Positions 11,300 through 23,344 of a DNA stretch of 64,000 nt are shown here, piece after piece (positions within the stretch are counted from its first letter, which is position 1; the number at the start of each line of letters is the position of its first letter). A program made the position numbers and the translations under genes. The DNA is taken from contig CM068553.1 in assembly GCA_035048495.1 (NCBI GenBank), forward strand, positions 30,528,978-30,592,977, written 5' to 3'. The stretch comes from Euptelea pleiosperma. Lineage: Eukaryota; Streptophyta; Magnoliopsida; Ranunculales; Eupteleaceae. Below the pieces are notes generated by a model. It did not search any database. It saw nothing but the letters and a program-made list of their open reading frames with translations, and was not told the DNA's origin.

Positions 11300-12060
11300 A
11301 GGAAAAAATGATTAAAATAATAAAAAATTACAAATAATCTTTAAAAAAATTGCATACGGTTGTAGGGTCCCTAGAGATACACAACCGTATGGTACTAACT
11401 CTGGCAGATTCTGTATGCTTTTCGAGAAAAATGACATGTGTGCTTTACTGGACAAATTAGAGATCTCCCTAAAATTTTAACTACATACGGTTGTGTAGGA
11501 GGAGGTCCTACACAACCGAATATCATTACTTTTTGAATCCTCTACACGCATCTTGAGGAAAATGGCATGGATGCTTTTCTTGGGATATGAAGGATATTTT
11601 TGGAAATGTAATTGCATACGGTTGTGTAGGAGGAGATCCTACACAACTGTATGTGAATAGTATTTCATCCCACCGCACGAATCTCGAGAAAAAGAGCACA
11701 TGTACTTTTTCTCATTTTTGACCATAGATCTTCCAGATCTGACTCCATACAATTGTGTAGCTTTTCTTCCTACACAACCGTATATAATTTATCTCTCTGA
11801 TCTGTGGGTGGTTGGCTTAGAAATTGAGGTATGCCCTTTATACAAAAATCCAACCCTATGTCAAATCTTAGGGCATACGGTTGTGTATCTGCATGTTTTA
11901 CACAACTGTATGCAATTTCTTCTTGGGTAATTGGGCTGGTTCTGCTTAAAACTGACCATCTTCATTTTTCTTGAAATTCGCACTAGTTATGCTATTTCTG
12001 ACTGAATACGGTTGTGTACTCTTATCCTCTATACAACCGTATATGATCATCTCCTTAAAA
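11300..12060. repeat. 131-bp tandem repeat carrying six hairpins
   Basis: Six inverted repeats with arms CATACGGTTGTGTAGGA and TCCTACACAACCGTATG start at 11353, 11484, 11615, 11746, 11874 and 12005. Spacings are 131, 131, 131, 128 and 131 bp. Sequence between hairpins also aligns (for example CGAGAAAAATGACATG, TGAGGAAAATGGCATG, CGAGAAAAAGAGCACA), so this is a diverged tandem repeat and not scattered motifs. It lies in the Copia II interior. Confidence 0.88.
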
Positions 12061-12240
12061 AGAATATCATATCCTAATCATCTACTCTGATTGGTCCACT
12101 GCTAACGGTTTGACTTTGACTTTGATAGTCCGCTTTCACTTCCCTTGGTCGTGATTTTCGTTACGATCCACATTTCACTGTCAACAACTGGTTTTACAGG
12201 AATCTAAATTCAAATGATTAAACCTTTAATAGAATAACCT

Positions 12241-12254
12241 AGCTCTGATACAAA
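12241..12254 (-). other. Copia II primer-binding site
   Basis: TTGTATCAGAGCT on the minus strand, one base off the initiator-Met tRNA complement TGGTATCAGAGC, just inside the LTR end at 12256. Confidence 0.75.
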
Positions 12255-14466
12255 TTGAAATAATCACCGGTCCGTTCTTTTTAATCAAAAATACCTAGAA
12301 GGGGGGGTTGATTAGGTGTTTAAAATTAATTATACCTAAATAGTTTTACTGGTCTATGGTAGCGGAAAAAATCGCATGCCTTAGTTGTTTGATAAAAGAT
12401 TATCACAACTGATTCAAATCGAATATACATCCGTGGTATATTTTCTTTTCGTCATTAAATCTAATCAGTATGAATAGCGGAATACAAACAAACAATCACA
12501 CAAGACAAGAGATTTTTAATTGGAAACCTTAGCCAAGAAAAACCACAGGACCACGTCTAGACGGAAAGTATCACTAACTAGAAAGTTAAACGAAACAAAG
12601 GTTATCTACGCAGCACCGTTGCAAATACAGCTTCCAACGTTAGCCAAGGCCTATTGTCGTTGCGGCCACGTCCTCTGAATCAACGCTATGAGTCTACGCG
12701 TGCCCTCCTAGCCAAGAAGCCTTATCCACTTGTTCAGTTTGGTACACTACAAACCTACCATCGATCGGCCACTCCGATCTTAATTCTGAACACTCCAGCC
12801 TTTGCTGAAGGTGAAGGATTCAGTACACCTTGAACCCTAGGTTGCTTAATGATGTTGAGTCACACAAGTACACTTAGGCTACTAGGTTAAATTTCTAAGT
12901 GGAAGACCTAAGCTGAGTAATGGATCAAGCAATTGCTTTTTAATGGATCAAACAAAGCCAATTGCTTGATCCATTACTTAGATGACTAATGGATCAACAA
13001 GATCTATAACCGACAAATGGGCAGTTACTCAGATGTTTATGCGTAATGGATCAACAAGCTCACAAGATGTTTATGAAATAAAAAGCTTCTTGCTCTTCGA
13101 ATAAACACTCTAAAAACCAAACATTTTCTTCTCTCTATTGAAGTGTAGAAGTGTATTTAGAGAAGGTATAGAAAGGTTATATTTATAGAATTCGTAACCC
13201 TGAGCCTTGTAGAACGTGGAATAGTGGGAAATAGAATTTTGGATCTGAGAAAGACTCAATCTGTATGAAGTCCAATCGATTGTACTCTGGGTCCAATTGA
13301 TTGGCCTTGTATGGAAGGGTTTTTTTCTTCGTAAATCCAATCGATTGTTCATAGTCCAATCGATCGGACTTAAATAAGTTTCTGTCCGTAGGCTCCAATC
13401 GATTTTACAGAGGTCTCCAATCGATTGGGCTATGATCATGTTCTGTCTCGTAAACTCCAATCGAATTTACAGATGTGTCCAATCGATTGGGCTTTGATCA
13501 TGTTCTGTCTCATAGACTGATATTCGCTCAAAAGTGCTTATTTTAAGCAATTATCCTTTTAGCGTTATTGCATTCTCCTACGTAAAATACTCTATTTATC
13601 TACTTTTCTACGTAAGAGTCTCTTGTGTTGCGTAGAACACACTTTTCTGGACGAAATGGTATATTTGAATGCATTAAACACATTTTCGGAAGTCTAGACA
13701 TGTAGTCATTCTGATAAAGTCTCATTACGCGCTTCTTCTGTCGCAGGAAACCCCGATGGGACAATTCTCGAGACTTGTGAGCCCACATCGATCAGGAAAG
13801 CCCATTATCAAAGCTTAAAGAGCCCACATGCTATGACTAAAAGATATGGGCCAACTATGAGGACCAAAAAGCCGGCCCAAAGAACGAAGAGAGCAGGAGA
13901 GCCAATGACCAAGAGACGGACCAAAGCGTTTAAAGCCACATGAGTCAGCAAGGAATGATAGTCGATTCTACTGGAGAAGCGTGAGGATGGTCACAGTGAA
14001 GACCAGGGTTCCAGACCCTCCGCCAGTGCTTTTTTTCCATTTTTTTGATACTTTTTCTCTCATCTCTCCTTATTCTCTCTCTCTCTTCATCTCTCGGTCC
14101 TCGAATCTACTGACCTAACCCCAGAACTCCTGCCCATCGGCTCTATCTCATCTCCCTTAGCTTTCTGACCGTTGGATCTTCCATCGGACCGTTGGATCTT
14201 CAATCGGACCGTTGGATCTCTCTAGATCCGTCGATCTACCAATCTGAGTCCCAATCAAGTCACCATCCATCCGATCGCCATCAGACTGTCTGTCACATCA
14301 TCTTGTGAGACAATGGACATCATCAATCCATGTGGGCCAATAGCCGGGCCCATCTTCATCGACCCGCTGTCCGACCAGTTAGTGGACCCCGCGAATTTCA
14401 AAATAATTTTAATTAAATGGGGGGTCCACTAAATGGGGACATTCCCCAAGAAAAAGTAGCATTTTA

Positions 14467-14505
<39 letters not shown>

Positions 14506-14532
14506 AAAAATATTTTTTATTTAAAAAAAACA

Positions 14533-14570
14533 CCCTATTTCCATTAATGGAAATAGGGAGCTTTATAAGA
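14533..14570 (+). promoter_or_regulatory. CArG palindrome plus TATA-like box, LTR C
   Basis: Perfect 26-bp palindrome at 14533-14558 centred on CCATTAATGG, with TTATAAGA at 14563-14570. Same arrangement and spacing as LTR A. Confidence 0.65.
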
Positions 14571-15628
14571 GGAAGGAGAAGGGTTCGTTCGAACCCTAAT
14601 CCCCTCTAATCCCCCTCCATTCTTCTCTTCTCTTCCCCCAATCTCTTCTCCTATCAATCCCCCTCCTCCTTCTCCTCTTTTTTTCACTTTTATCATCGTC
14701 TTCTTCATCTCTCCGGCGGACTGGTTCAGCCAAGGACCTCCTTGGCCTGCAACACGTCCAACAAAGTTGCTGCTACTCCAAGTAACACCCCCAGCTTGCT
14801 GCCATTACCGCCTGCCCATCTTTTCTTACTCAGCTTGCTGCCTTTTTGCAGCAACAACCAACACCGTCACCATCTTCACCAAAACCGCTGCCTGCAACTC
14901 CGGCGGACTGGTTCTTCTTCTACAATCATCTCCACGGCATCCCCTTCACATCCGTCTCCACCACCACATTCACCACTGCTGGACCAACCAGCAAGGCATC
15001 ACGCACAGGGGCAAACCTATCTGCAACCATGCCAGCAACACTGCCTAAAAGCACCGCCCGTGCACCACCGTTAGACCTGCAACTTGCAGGTGCGCCTCCG
15101 TCAATCAACTCCGGCTGCCTGCACCCCCTGTCCATCACCGTGTGCACCTCCCCTTTGCACGCCTGAACCAGCACAAGCTCCACCACGCGTGCTGCCACCA
15201 CCAAGAAATCGGTCAACTCTCCCTCATCTTCATCGTGGCTCCATCACCACTCCGCCTTGCTGCAAAAGCGCCACCATCTCCACGCTAACCAGCGAGAAAG
15301 AGCAACTCTCTCTCCTCTCTCCCCCTCTCACTAATCTCTCCAAGGTTGCCCTCCATTGGAGCACGCCCAGTGTCGTTCCAAGACGTGCTGCCCACATTCC
15401 AGCCACCGTCCTCCATTATATCCGGCGAGCGACTTGGCTGCTCCTCCAGCCCGACTCCTTCTCAAAAGTCCACCACTTCATCCAGCCCGACTCCTTCTCA
15501 AAAGTCCACTACTTCATCAAGAAAGCACCACCATCTCCCAAGTGCACCACGAACCACGGCCAAAGTTTGACTCATGGCCGAACAACAAGCATTCTTCATC
15601 ATGGACCGATTAATTCTCGATAAGTACG

Positions 15629-15642
15629 AGAAGGTGAGCTCT
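15629..15642 (+). promoter_or_regulatory. Splice-donor-like site in LTR C leader
   Basis: GAGAAG/GTGAGC with the GT at 15634, followed by a CT-rich tract as in the other copies. Confidence 0.35.
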
Positions 15643-16412
15643 TTCTCTCTCTTTCTCTCTCATGTTCTCTCTCTTATTATCTCTTTCTCTCTCTAGACCT
15701 CTCTTTCTCTCTCTAGGCCTATTTTCTCTTAAAGCTTTTTAGTTTAGTTATTTTTATTTTATTTTCATTGTAAGAGACAAGTTCAGTTAAATAAATATGA
15801 TTTAATTATGATTGTGTTACATTATCTGCAACTTCCCCATCATTTTATGTTTCTCTTTGCGCTAATTAACCCCGAGTGCGGATCGACATCCGACACAAAT
15901 TCCTATACAGAATCTCTGAATTTTACAGGATAATCGGATAATATTACAAATGTGTTGAAGTTAGGGTCGTTCTCTCAACGACGGAAAAACCCAACTTTCA
16001 TAGACTCCAATCGATTTTACAAAGGCCTCCAATCGATTGGCCCAAATAGTCTAATCGATCGGACTCTCCCAGAAGTCAATAACTTTGACTAAGACTCGGG
16101 TCTGTCCAATGACTATGTTTGACCATTATATTTTATTCATTTAAACCTATTCCTATGGCCACTAAGTCACTTACCTTCCTAAGTGAGCGTACACAATCTA
16201 TAACCGACAGACAAATGGGCAGTTACTCAGATGACTCCTGTCGTCAACCGTCTGATTCTTGTTGTCTCTGTCTTCTAGTCTTCACGTAGTTGACGAAGTA
16301 TGCGTACCACGACATCTTCACACTACACTGGTGCTCGTAGGAACGGTTACATGAATATTTTTATGTCACATGAAATCTTTGCCAAACATAGAATATGAAA
16401 ATATTCCTTACA

Positions 16413-18530
16413 AAGTGATATGACCTAAATTATGATCAGCATAAATCATCGACTCATCTCCGGGTAGAACTTCAAAGGAAGTAAACATTTTCTTATTCTC
16501 GGCAACGTGCCTAGAACAACCACTATCAAGTAGCCAGGTGCTACTTTTGAATTGTTTATTACCAGTGGTGTTGGCATTACACCGCAAGGAATCTTCCTTA
16601 CCCAAATGGATTTAACTTTGGTGGGTGGAATTTTTATCTTGGGTTCAATCCTCTTTTGAGTTGTGTAACTCTGAGAACTTTTAAGCTTCTCAAGGGACTC
16701 AATCTTCCTGCTCAAAATTTTAGACCTTTGCAGTAGGTCTTTCATCTTCTTGGATAGATAGTTCAAATTATGACTCTCATGATTCTCCTTTAGAAGATTT
16801 TTCTTACTGCTCACATTCCGAGTCAAGTTAAGATCTTTCTTAATAGAATTATTCATCTTAGAAGAAGTCTTGTTACCTTTCCTCAGCTTGAAACAGTTTT
16901 GTATCACATGACTTAAATTTTTACAATACGCACAGAAGCGATTATTTTTGACAGATTTATTTTGGTCAACAATTGGAGTGGGAACGAGTTCAGCTTTCGC
17001 AAATGTAGTTTTGGAAGTCGAAGCATAGTCTTGCTTTGGTTTGTAACCCAAACCTCTCTTATCACCATAAAATTTTCTCACTTTCAGAATTTCATCAAGT
17101 TTTACAGATGAAAAACATGACATATCCCTTTTCAGTTTGAGAATTTCATTCTCAAGGGATTTCTTGTCTTGTACAGAGGTTTGGAATTCACATTCCAGGG
17201 ACTGGTTCCTATTTAACAGAGACTTGTTCTCTTGTTCAAATTTCTCAACTAATACCTTTAATCTTTCAGTGTCCAGTTGTGAGGCTTTGTTCTCAGAGTC
17301 CAATATTTTAAATCTATCAGATAACACTTTGTTAGCCTTGATGAATTTAATCGATTCTTCGTACAGTTCCTTAACACCAACTGCAAAATCGTTGGAATCC
17401 CCATTGTAAGAGTCTTTAGAACTCTCAACATCATTATTTCTGGATTCTCCATGGGATCCAGAGGGGCTTACCAATCTAGCAACAAAAGCTGTAAATTTAT
17501 CAATCCTTTCATCGTTGCTAGAGTCATTAGGATCTTCTTCTAACTATACAGCCCAAGTAGCATTAAAGGCTTTAGCTTTGCCTTTGTACGCACTCTTCTT
17601 TATTTGGGCAAATGTTCGCAAAATGACAAAACCCTTGACATTTAAAACATTGGTGTTCACTATAGTGATTACCCCTAGATGGTTTGTCACTTTTGCTACC
17701 TCTCTGATGAAGTTTAGCATGGTCCTTTATTTTACAGAAATTTTATTGTTCTTGAATTTATCATTTTTAGAACAAAAAAAAACTTTTTAAATTTCTTGAC
17801 AAACAATGCCGTCTCTACTTCAGAGTCAACATCTGACTCTGAGTCTTGAGCTTCTATAGCTCTAAGGGCTAAACCCTTCGCTTTCTTTAGTTGTCTCAAA
17901 TTCATCTCATATATTTGAAGATACCTAATCAGTTCATCAATTTTGAGGGAGTCAACATCTTTGCTCTCCTCTATAGTTGTCACCTTTGCTTGAAATCTAT
18001 CAAGCAACGATCTAAGAATTTTTTGAAACACTTTTGGTTCAGGAATATTCTCACCCAACTTGTAGTTAACAATGTCACTGAGTTTGGCATAGAACTCAGT
18101 GAAAGTCTCATTCTCCTCCATTCTCATGGATTCAAACTTAGTAGTCAGCATTTGTAATTTAGATATCTTGACTGCTGACGTACCTTCGTGGATAATTTTT
18201 AAAATATCACACGTTTCTTTAACAAGTGTACAGGTAGAGATTCTATGAAACCCATTCCTATCCATAGTATTGAAAATGGCGTTCAACCCATTGCTATTTA
18301 GACAACATTCTTCTACGTCATCCTTATTCTATTAGGTTTTGGGTTTGAGAACTATTTTTTCATCCATAGTAATAGTAGGTGGTGACCAACCATCGACTAC
18401 TGACATCCAGACCCTCTCATCAGTAGATTTGAGAAAGGTCATCATATTTGCTTTCCAGTAAGCATAGTCTTCTCAATAAAATAATGGAGGTCTGGATGTA
18501 TTACCAACTTCTCTTTACATTTTTCATAAA
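16413..18530 (-). pseudogene. Copia III gag to start of pol
   Basis: Minus-strand Copia polyprotein. Order: an N-terminal block near 18480-18400 (SRPPLF, then YAYWKANMMTFLKSTDERVW); the UBN2 capsid-like domain at 18286-17880 (LQMLTTKFESMRMEENETF, KILRSLLDRFQAKV); a first CCHC knuckle (CFKCQGFCHFANIC) near 17600-17650; a coiled-coil region (17450-17120); a second CCHC knuckle (CAYCKNLSHVIQNC) near 16890-16935; then the protease active-site region WLLDSGCSRHVAENKKMF near 16490-16540. The frame ends at 16413 where Copia II inserted; integrase and RT should lie off the left edge. Stops and frameshifts (near 18470, 18330, 17790, 16600) show it is dead. It differs clearly from the Copia I gag, so the two are separate families. 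Confidence 0.85.
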
Positions 18531-18590
18531 TGAAAAGATCAGACTGATCTGCAGGAACTCACTCATGTGATTAAACCTTTAGTTGAATGA

Positions 18591-18606
18591 CCCGCTATGA
18601 TACCAA
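18591..18606 (-). other. Copia III primer-binding site
   Basis: TTGGTATCATAGCGGG on the minus strand, adjoining the LTR end at 18608; initiator-Met tRNA type with a few changes. Confidence 0.75.
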
Positions 18607-18607
18607 T

Positions 18608-20132
18608 TGGAATTCAGTCCATTTTCTTTATTTCGAATACCTAAAAGGGGGTCTTGATTAGGTATTAAAATTTTCTTTTAACCTAACATAGTTTACTAGT
18701 CTAGAAGGGATAAACTAAATCGCATGCAACACAACTAAATAGTTAATTGATATCAAGGAGATTATCACAATCGACTTTGAATAAATATGTCTCCATGATA
18801 TATTATCTCTTTCTTATTTAGATTAATCTAACAGTTATGCAGAACACAAACAATCAACACCAGAACACATGTGAGGTTTTATACGTGGAAACCTTAGCCA
18901 AGGAAAACAACGGGATCATGTCTAGATGGAAAGTATTACTAATTGAGAAGTTTCGAGTTAAAGAAGTTACCTACGCAACACCGTTGTCAATACAACTTCC
19001 AATCTTATCCAAGGCCAACTGTCGGCGCGTCCATGTTCTCTAGCTCCACGCTACAAGTCACATGCGCGCCTTCCCAATCACGAAGCCTTTGCCACTTGTT
19101 AAGTTTGGTACACCCCAAACCTACGGTCGATCAGTAAACCTTGATCTTAATTCTCACTCAAGGGTCTCTATCGAAGTAAATGATTTAGTAGACCTTGAAC
19201 CCCAAAGTTGCTCAAATAGTGTTGAGACACACTAATACTCTCTGGCTTACTAGATTAAGGTATTAGATGGATAACCTAGGCACAGGAAAAATCACGCTCT
19301 AAGCTTCGATAGAAATGGAAGAGAATCTTTCAAGGATAACAGTAAAAGCTAAACCTTTTGCTCTTCGCATTGGACAACTCTAATTTAGAAAACTCTCTTT
19401 GTTGTCAGTCAATGTGTGTTCTTCTAAGTCACAAAGAGGTTCTATTTATAAGAGATCAGAAGCCCAAGGTCATGTAAGTAATGGGAAAGTAGGAGCATGA
19501 AAATTGAATATGAAATGAGACTATTTCTATAAAGTCCAATCGATTGTACTCCTGTCCAATTGATTGTACTTTAGGTCCAATCGATTGTACTGTATGGATG
19601 GTTTTCTGTTCGTAATTGCAATTAATTGTACACATGATCCAATCGATTGTTGACTTTGGAAGTTCTGTCCTGCATGGTCCAATCGAGATTACATATAGGT
19701 CCAATCGATTGTACTCAGGGATTCTTCTGTCCCGTATGGTCCAATCGATTGTAGAGTAAACTCCAATTGATTGGACTTCCCCTTAGTCAATATTTTACTT
19801 CTTTTTGCACTGACTTGATTTGGGTCTGTCCTTTGACTTGGTTCAACCATTATATTAACATTTTTTAATATCCTATTCCTATGGTCACTAAGTCACTTAC
19901 CTTCCTATGCAAGCAGACACGATCTTCAATGGACAAGTAGTAGTTACTCAGATAACTCAAGTCACCAACTGTCTGATTCTTGCGATTTTCGTCTTTTTGT
20001 CTTCACGTAGTTGGCAAAGAATGCGTACCACGACATCTTCAAAGTTACATTGGTGCTCGTATGAACGGTTATAAGAATGTTTTATGTCAAACGGAATACT
20101 TGCCAAACTAGAATATGAAAATATTCCTTACA
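18608..20132 (-). mobile_element. Copia III 5' LTR
   Basis: LTR of about 1525 bp, starting TGTAAGGAATATTTTC at 20132 and ending GAATTCCA at 18608. It is related to the Copia II LTR in both ends and in the CCAATCGATTG array (19534-19778). The flank from 20133 (AATGG) is the outermost target of the nest; the matching duplicate would be left of the window. Confidence 0.82.
19534..19778. repeat. CCAATCGATTG palindrome array
   Basis: About nine copies of CCAATCGATTG or one-base variants, spaced 20-60 bp. The core CAATCGATTG is self-complementary. Related arrays lie in the other two LTRs of this family (8617-8708; 13266-13512 with 16005-16060). The array lies in the U3-side half of the LTR, which suggests binding sites or a local minisatellite. 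Confidence 0.8.
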
Positions 20133-20525
20133 AATGGAGACAATGGGTTTCCCTATTATGTGATTGAAATGTATATTGATAAAACAAAAGGCAAAAAAAT
20201 AGAAGATAAATAGCACCAAGTATACTTTATAGAGCTGAATGTTGTGCAATTAAGAAACAATAAATTTATATAATGTGTAGCATAGAGGCAAGACCATCTC
20301 GATGCAAGTTTAGGCCTAAGGCAAAAACTCCATGCGATGCCTTTTTAATATTTGATATATTAATATTATATATGGTATTGATTAAAAAATTTAATTATAT
20401 ATAGTAGAAAATCTTATTTAATAATTATTCATGATAATCAAAAACTACGGAAAGAATTTAGATGCAGAGGACTCCAGTAATCCCGTTGCAATCCATGCAG
20501 TGGACTCTCGCATAAATCATGTTTT
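20133..20525. other. AT-rich flank, no gene seen
   Basis: Outer flank of the Copia nest. AT-rich sequence without an open frame or recognised element. Confidence 0.5.
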
Positions 20526-20716
20526 GGGCCAACTGACTACGTGGATGTTCAGCCCACCTATTGGTGGATAAACACAATAATAATCAGCTTGAATTATAAT
20601 TTCTATCCATTGGATTTACTAAAATCTATGGCTAAAGATAACCAATCGAGTTAATTTTTGGTATGTATATCCAACAATATGTGGGCTAAACATCCATGTG
20701 GTTAGTGGGCTGGGCC
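20526..20716. mobile_element. MITE-like inverted-repeat element
   Basis: Left arm (20526-20570: GGGCCAACTGACTACGTGG, then ATGTTCAGCCCACCTATTG) is the inverse of the right arm (20667-20716: TATGTGGGCTAAACATCCA, then TGTGGTTAGTGGGCTGGGCC). Arms of about 45 bp enclose about 100 bp. No clear target duplication, so the exact ends and the superfamily are open. Confidence 0.5.
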
Positions 20717-21349
20717 TTCTCTTACTTGGGCTGGGGGCCTTCTCTCACCTGGGGCCTTATGGTAGAGACGGCCTTGCATTGTGATAAATGTGTGGAAAGA
20801 CTTTGAAAGATCAAATAAGAAATAAATATATATGAGAAAATTTAAGAATATACTAAGGGATAAATAGATTCAATTGAGATGGCATGCGTATGTATAACAA
20901 GACTAATAATTACACCAAATAGTTAGGATCATGGTAAATAATGGTGTGTGTGAAAACTACGTTATAAGTTAGTATACTACCACATAAACGCAACCCACTG
21001 AATAGACGAACATTTTGTTGATGCGATTATTTCCATATCCCAAGGCTAGTATCAAGGTGGTATTGAAAGGGATCAATCAAAGTTCACAATATAATTTGCC
21101 TTTTCATTCTCAATAATCCATGGGAGAGAGCAACACTAAGGCCAAAGCAGAAGTCTAAATGGCCCAAATTTTGACGGGCATGAAAACCATGCCGTTACAA
21201 GTAAAAGTTGTGCAACTCCACATATATATATAGGGTTGGGATATTGACACCAACATCTTTTTCTTTCTACACCCACTTTATTTCTACACCCACCTTATTT
21301 ATGTATTTTGATAAGTGCACATTATTCTTAACACCCAAGAAAACAAAAA
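20717..21349. other. No gene seen
   Basis: AT-rich sequence with short pyrimidine stretches and a small TATATATA tract near 21225. No coding or RNA feature supported. Confidence 0.4.
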
Positions 21350-21640
21350 CCTTTTCCTTCCTCGTTTCTTCGACGCCAATACCACCATTCCTGATGGTTG
21401 ACTATCGATCAATCGAAACCTTTCCTCCTTCCTCGTTTCTTCCACGCCAAAACCCCCATTCCTCGTGGTTGACCACCGATTGACCAAAATCTTTTCTCCT
21501 TCCTCTTTTCTTCTACCGACCGAATTACCTTCTACTTCCTCATTTCTTCCATCAACCGAAACTCCTCCATCTACGTTTCTTCCATCGACCGAAACCTTCC
21601 TCATCTCATTATTGAGCACTGATCGACACTTCTTTGTGAG
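21350..21640. repeat. Degenerate tandem repeat, about 69-bp unit
   Basis: Two clear units start at 21350 and 21419 (CCTTCCTCGTTTCTTC, ACGCCAA, CCATTCCT, TGGTTGAC). Shorter, more diverged echoes of TCCTCnTTTCTTCnAC continue to about 21600. Small frames through it are a by-product of the repeat. Confidence 0.7.
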
Positions 21641-21999
21641 TATCAATCGTTGAGAACTGAAGCCCATTTCCTGACGTCGTCCACCAAAATCCTTCCTCAC
21701 CTTGTCGATAATGAAGAATAGATGCTACATCTCTGCCAAGGGCTTCACCAAATACAAGTTGCAAGGATCGACGTATAAGTTTGAAAGCCTCAAACGAAAT
21801 TCCCCACCAATTCCAAGGTAAGTTATATTTGTTCCATTTGTATTCATACCTCATTCTACTGTTATAGATGGTTTTATCTTTGTTGCCATGTTTGATAAAA
21901 TGTCTAAAAGACCATTTTATATTTGTTTCACACCATGTGTTTTATAAAATGTCTCAAATGTCTAAGGTTTATATTGCAATTATGTGATTTGTGTGTGTA

Positions 22000-22214
22000 C
22001 TAGGGTGACTCGTGCCAACGGCACTCCCCAACAAAGTGTTTGCAAAAATGGGTGCCTTTGGCACTCAAACCCACTTCCTAAATGACTCATGCCAATGGCA
22101 CTCCCAAACAAAGTGTGCGCAAATAAATTCGAGTACCTTAGGCATTCAAACCCAAAATAAATCCATTTATGCAAATACTTTGTTGGGGAGTGCCATTGGC
22201 ACGGGTCACCCCTA
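22000..22214. mobile_element. MITE with internal duplication
   Basis: Left end CTAGGGTGACTCGTGCCAA and right end TTGGCACGGGTCACCCCTAG are inverse copies; arms extend about 45 bp through GGCACTCCCCAACAAAGT. Inside, an approximately 80-bp block (GTGCCAACGGCACTCCC...GGCACTCAAACCCA) is repeated once in diverged form. The family and target duplication are not certain. Confidence 0.65.
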
Positions 22215-23344
22215 GTGTTACTAAAAGCATAGTCATCTCCATATCATATATAATCAGATTAGGCTACTTAGTGCTCAAGTTCAACCTTGAAAATGTACAA
22301 AGAAACATTCAACATTACGTAAACTTTCGTGGAGTGCTGCACAATTGCCTTTTGTATCACACAAATGATCTTTATTCATGTGAGACTGAGAAACAGAAAA
22401 GTTGTTAGACAAACAAATACAAAGGGACAAACTCATAGGGTGACTCTGGAAATGGTTTGCAATACCCTCAAACCCCCTTTACAAAATAAATTGGTGACAT
22501 CAGTTGAAAACCAAACCAAACCAAACCCCCACCACCACCCTACTATTATAAACCAAACGATTACAACCACTAAGACATTATCATTTACCTTTTGCACGCC
22601 AATCGGTTTTGTAGGCACTACAGTCCAACTAACATTAAACACTATAAATAACAAAAAATTGTAGATATCATATAAATTTTTTGTTGCTGATCACATTACA
22701 TTTACAAAAAAAATACAACACTGTGCATTTCTATTTTGTCAAAAAAATAGTCAAAATTACAATGAACCTTTCGTAGTGCTTTTTTTTTAATTACAATCAA
22801 CCTCACCCATAGCATATTTCCATTGATTAAGTCAGCGTATCACTGCTATCAACATAAAATATATATTAGTGAAAATATAAATAATTAATAAAAAAATTTG
22901 TATATTCTTAAATGTACCTCTGATTGAAGATTTCTTATGGTTCTCAAAATTATGTTTGAAAACGAAACTCCATCCATATGTACATACCACGGCAACTTTG
23001 GACAATAGACAATCAAATGGACCTTCTCGCCCTTATCAACCTTATAATTTATAAAAAAATATAATTCTATCAATGATCAATAAATATAAACAATCATAGT
23101 AAATTTACTTAAATTGGTGATAGATGATTTCTTACTTTTGGTCATCTTCTCCACCAATCTTTATATATCTTCTCTTTTTCTGGTTCGATATAATGATCCC
23201 AACTACTCTGCAAATATAAATTAGTTTACCTAAGTTTTGAGTTATATCTAGAAAAAATAAGCAATAAAATTTTTTCAAAAATTAATATTAAAAATATCAA
23301 TATGTAATGTACATCAAGTAACTACTACTTCGAGATAAACAATG
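22215..23344. other. AT-rich region downstream of Helitron, no gene called
   Basis: Probably includes the 3' end of the Helitron, but I could not place a CTRR end with hairpin. Two small minus-strand frames (around 22885-23073 and 23140-23210, the latter reading SSWDHYIEPEKEKIYKDWW) may be exon remnants; neither was identified. Confidence 0.35.

Larger units (their letters stand above)
9065..12255 (-). mobile_element. Copia II interior, no pol recognised
   Basis: About 3.2 kb between the Copia II primer-binding site (12241-12254) and polypurine tract (9065-9080). I see no reverse transcriptase, integrase or RNase H motif. It holds the end of a small reading frame (9722-10080), a 46-bp duplication (10746-10837), a 131-bp-period tandem repeat (about 11300-12060) and AT-rich sequence with pyrimidine runs (9360-9470). 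Interior loss or a nonautonomous (LARD-like) design would both explain this. At 10850-11340 I see no supportable gene. Confidence 0.6.
13518..16000 (+). mobile_element. Solo LTR C
   Basis: A 2483-bp plus-strand copy of the long-LTR family, TGATATTCGC...AACTTTCA, with the perfect 5-bp target duplication TAGAC at 13513-13517 and 16001-16005. It splits the Copia II 5' LTR. The first 1 kb is very close to copy A; the leader (14700-15600) is GC-rich and differs more. A poly-A run replaces the AT microsatellite of A. The 3' terminal block ends GTCGTTCTCTCAACGACGG, matching copy G more than A or E, so ends of two subtypes exist. Confidence 0.92.
12256..16412 (-). mobile_element. Copia II 5' LTR (interrupted by solo LTR C)
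   Basis: The LTR starts TGTAAGGAATATTTTC at 16412 and ends TTATTTCA at 12256. Without C and its target duplication it is 1669 bp, close to the 1525 bp of the Copia III LTR. Multiple CCAATCGATTG palindromes lie at 13266-13512 and 16005-16060. It inserted in the Copia III gag-pol frame at 16413. The interior lies to the left (primer-binding site at 12241). Confidence 0.8.

Noticed and set aside
11353..12043. CRISPR-like array (regular repeats with spacers)
   Set aside because: The spacers are homologous to each other, so it is an ordinary tandem repeat; the setting is a plant retroelement.
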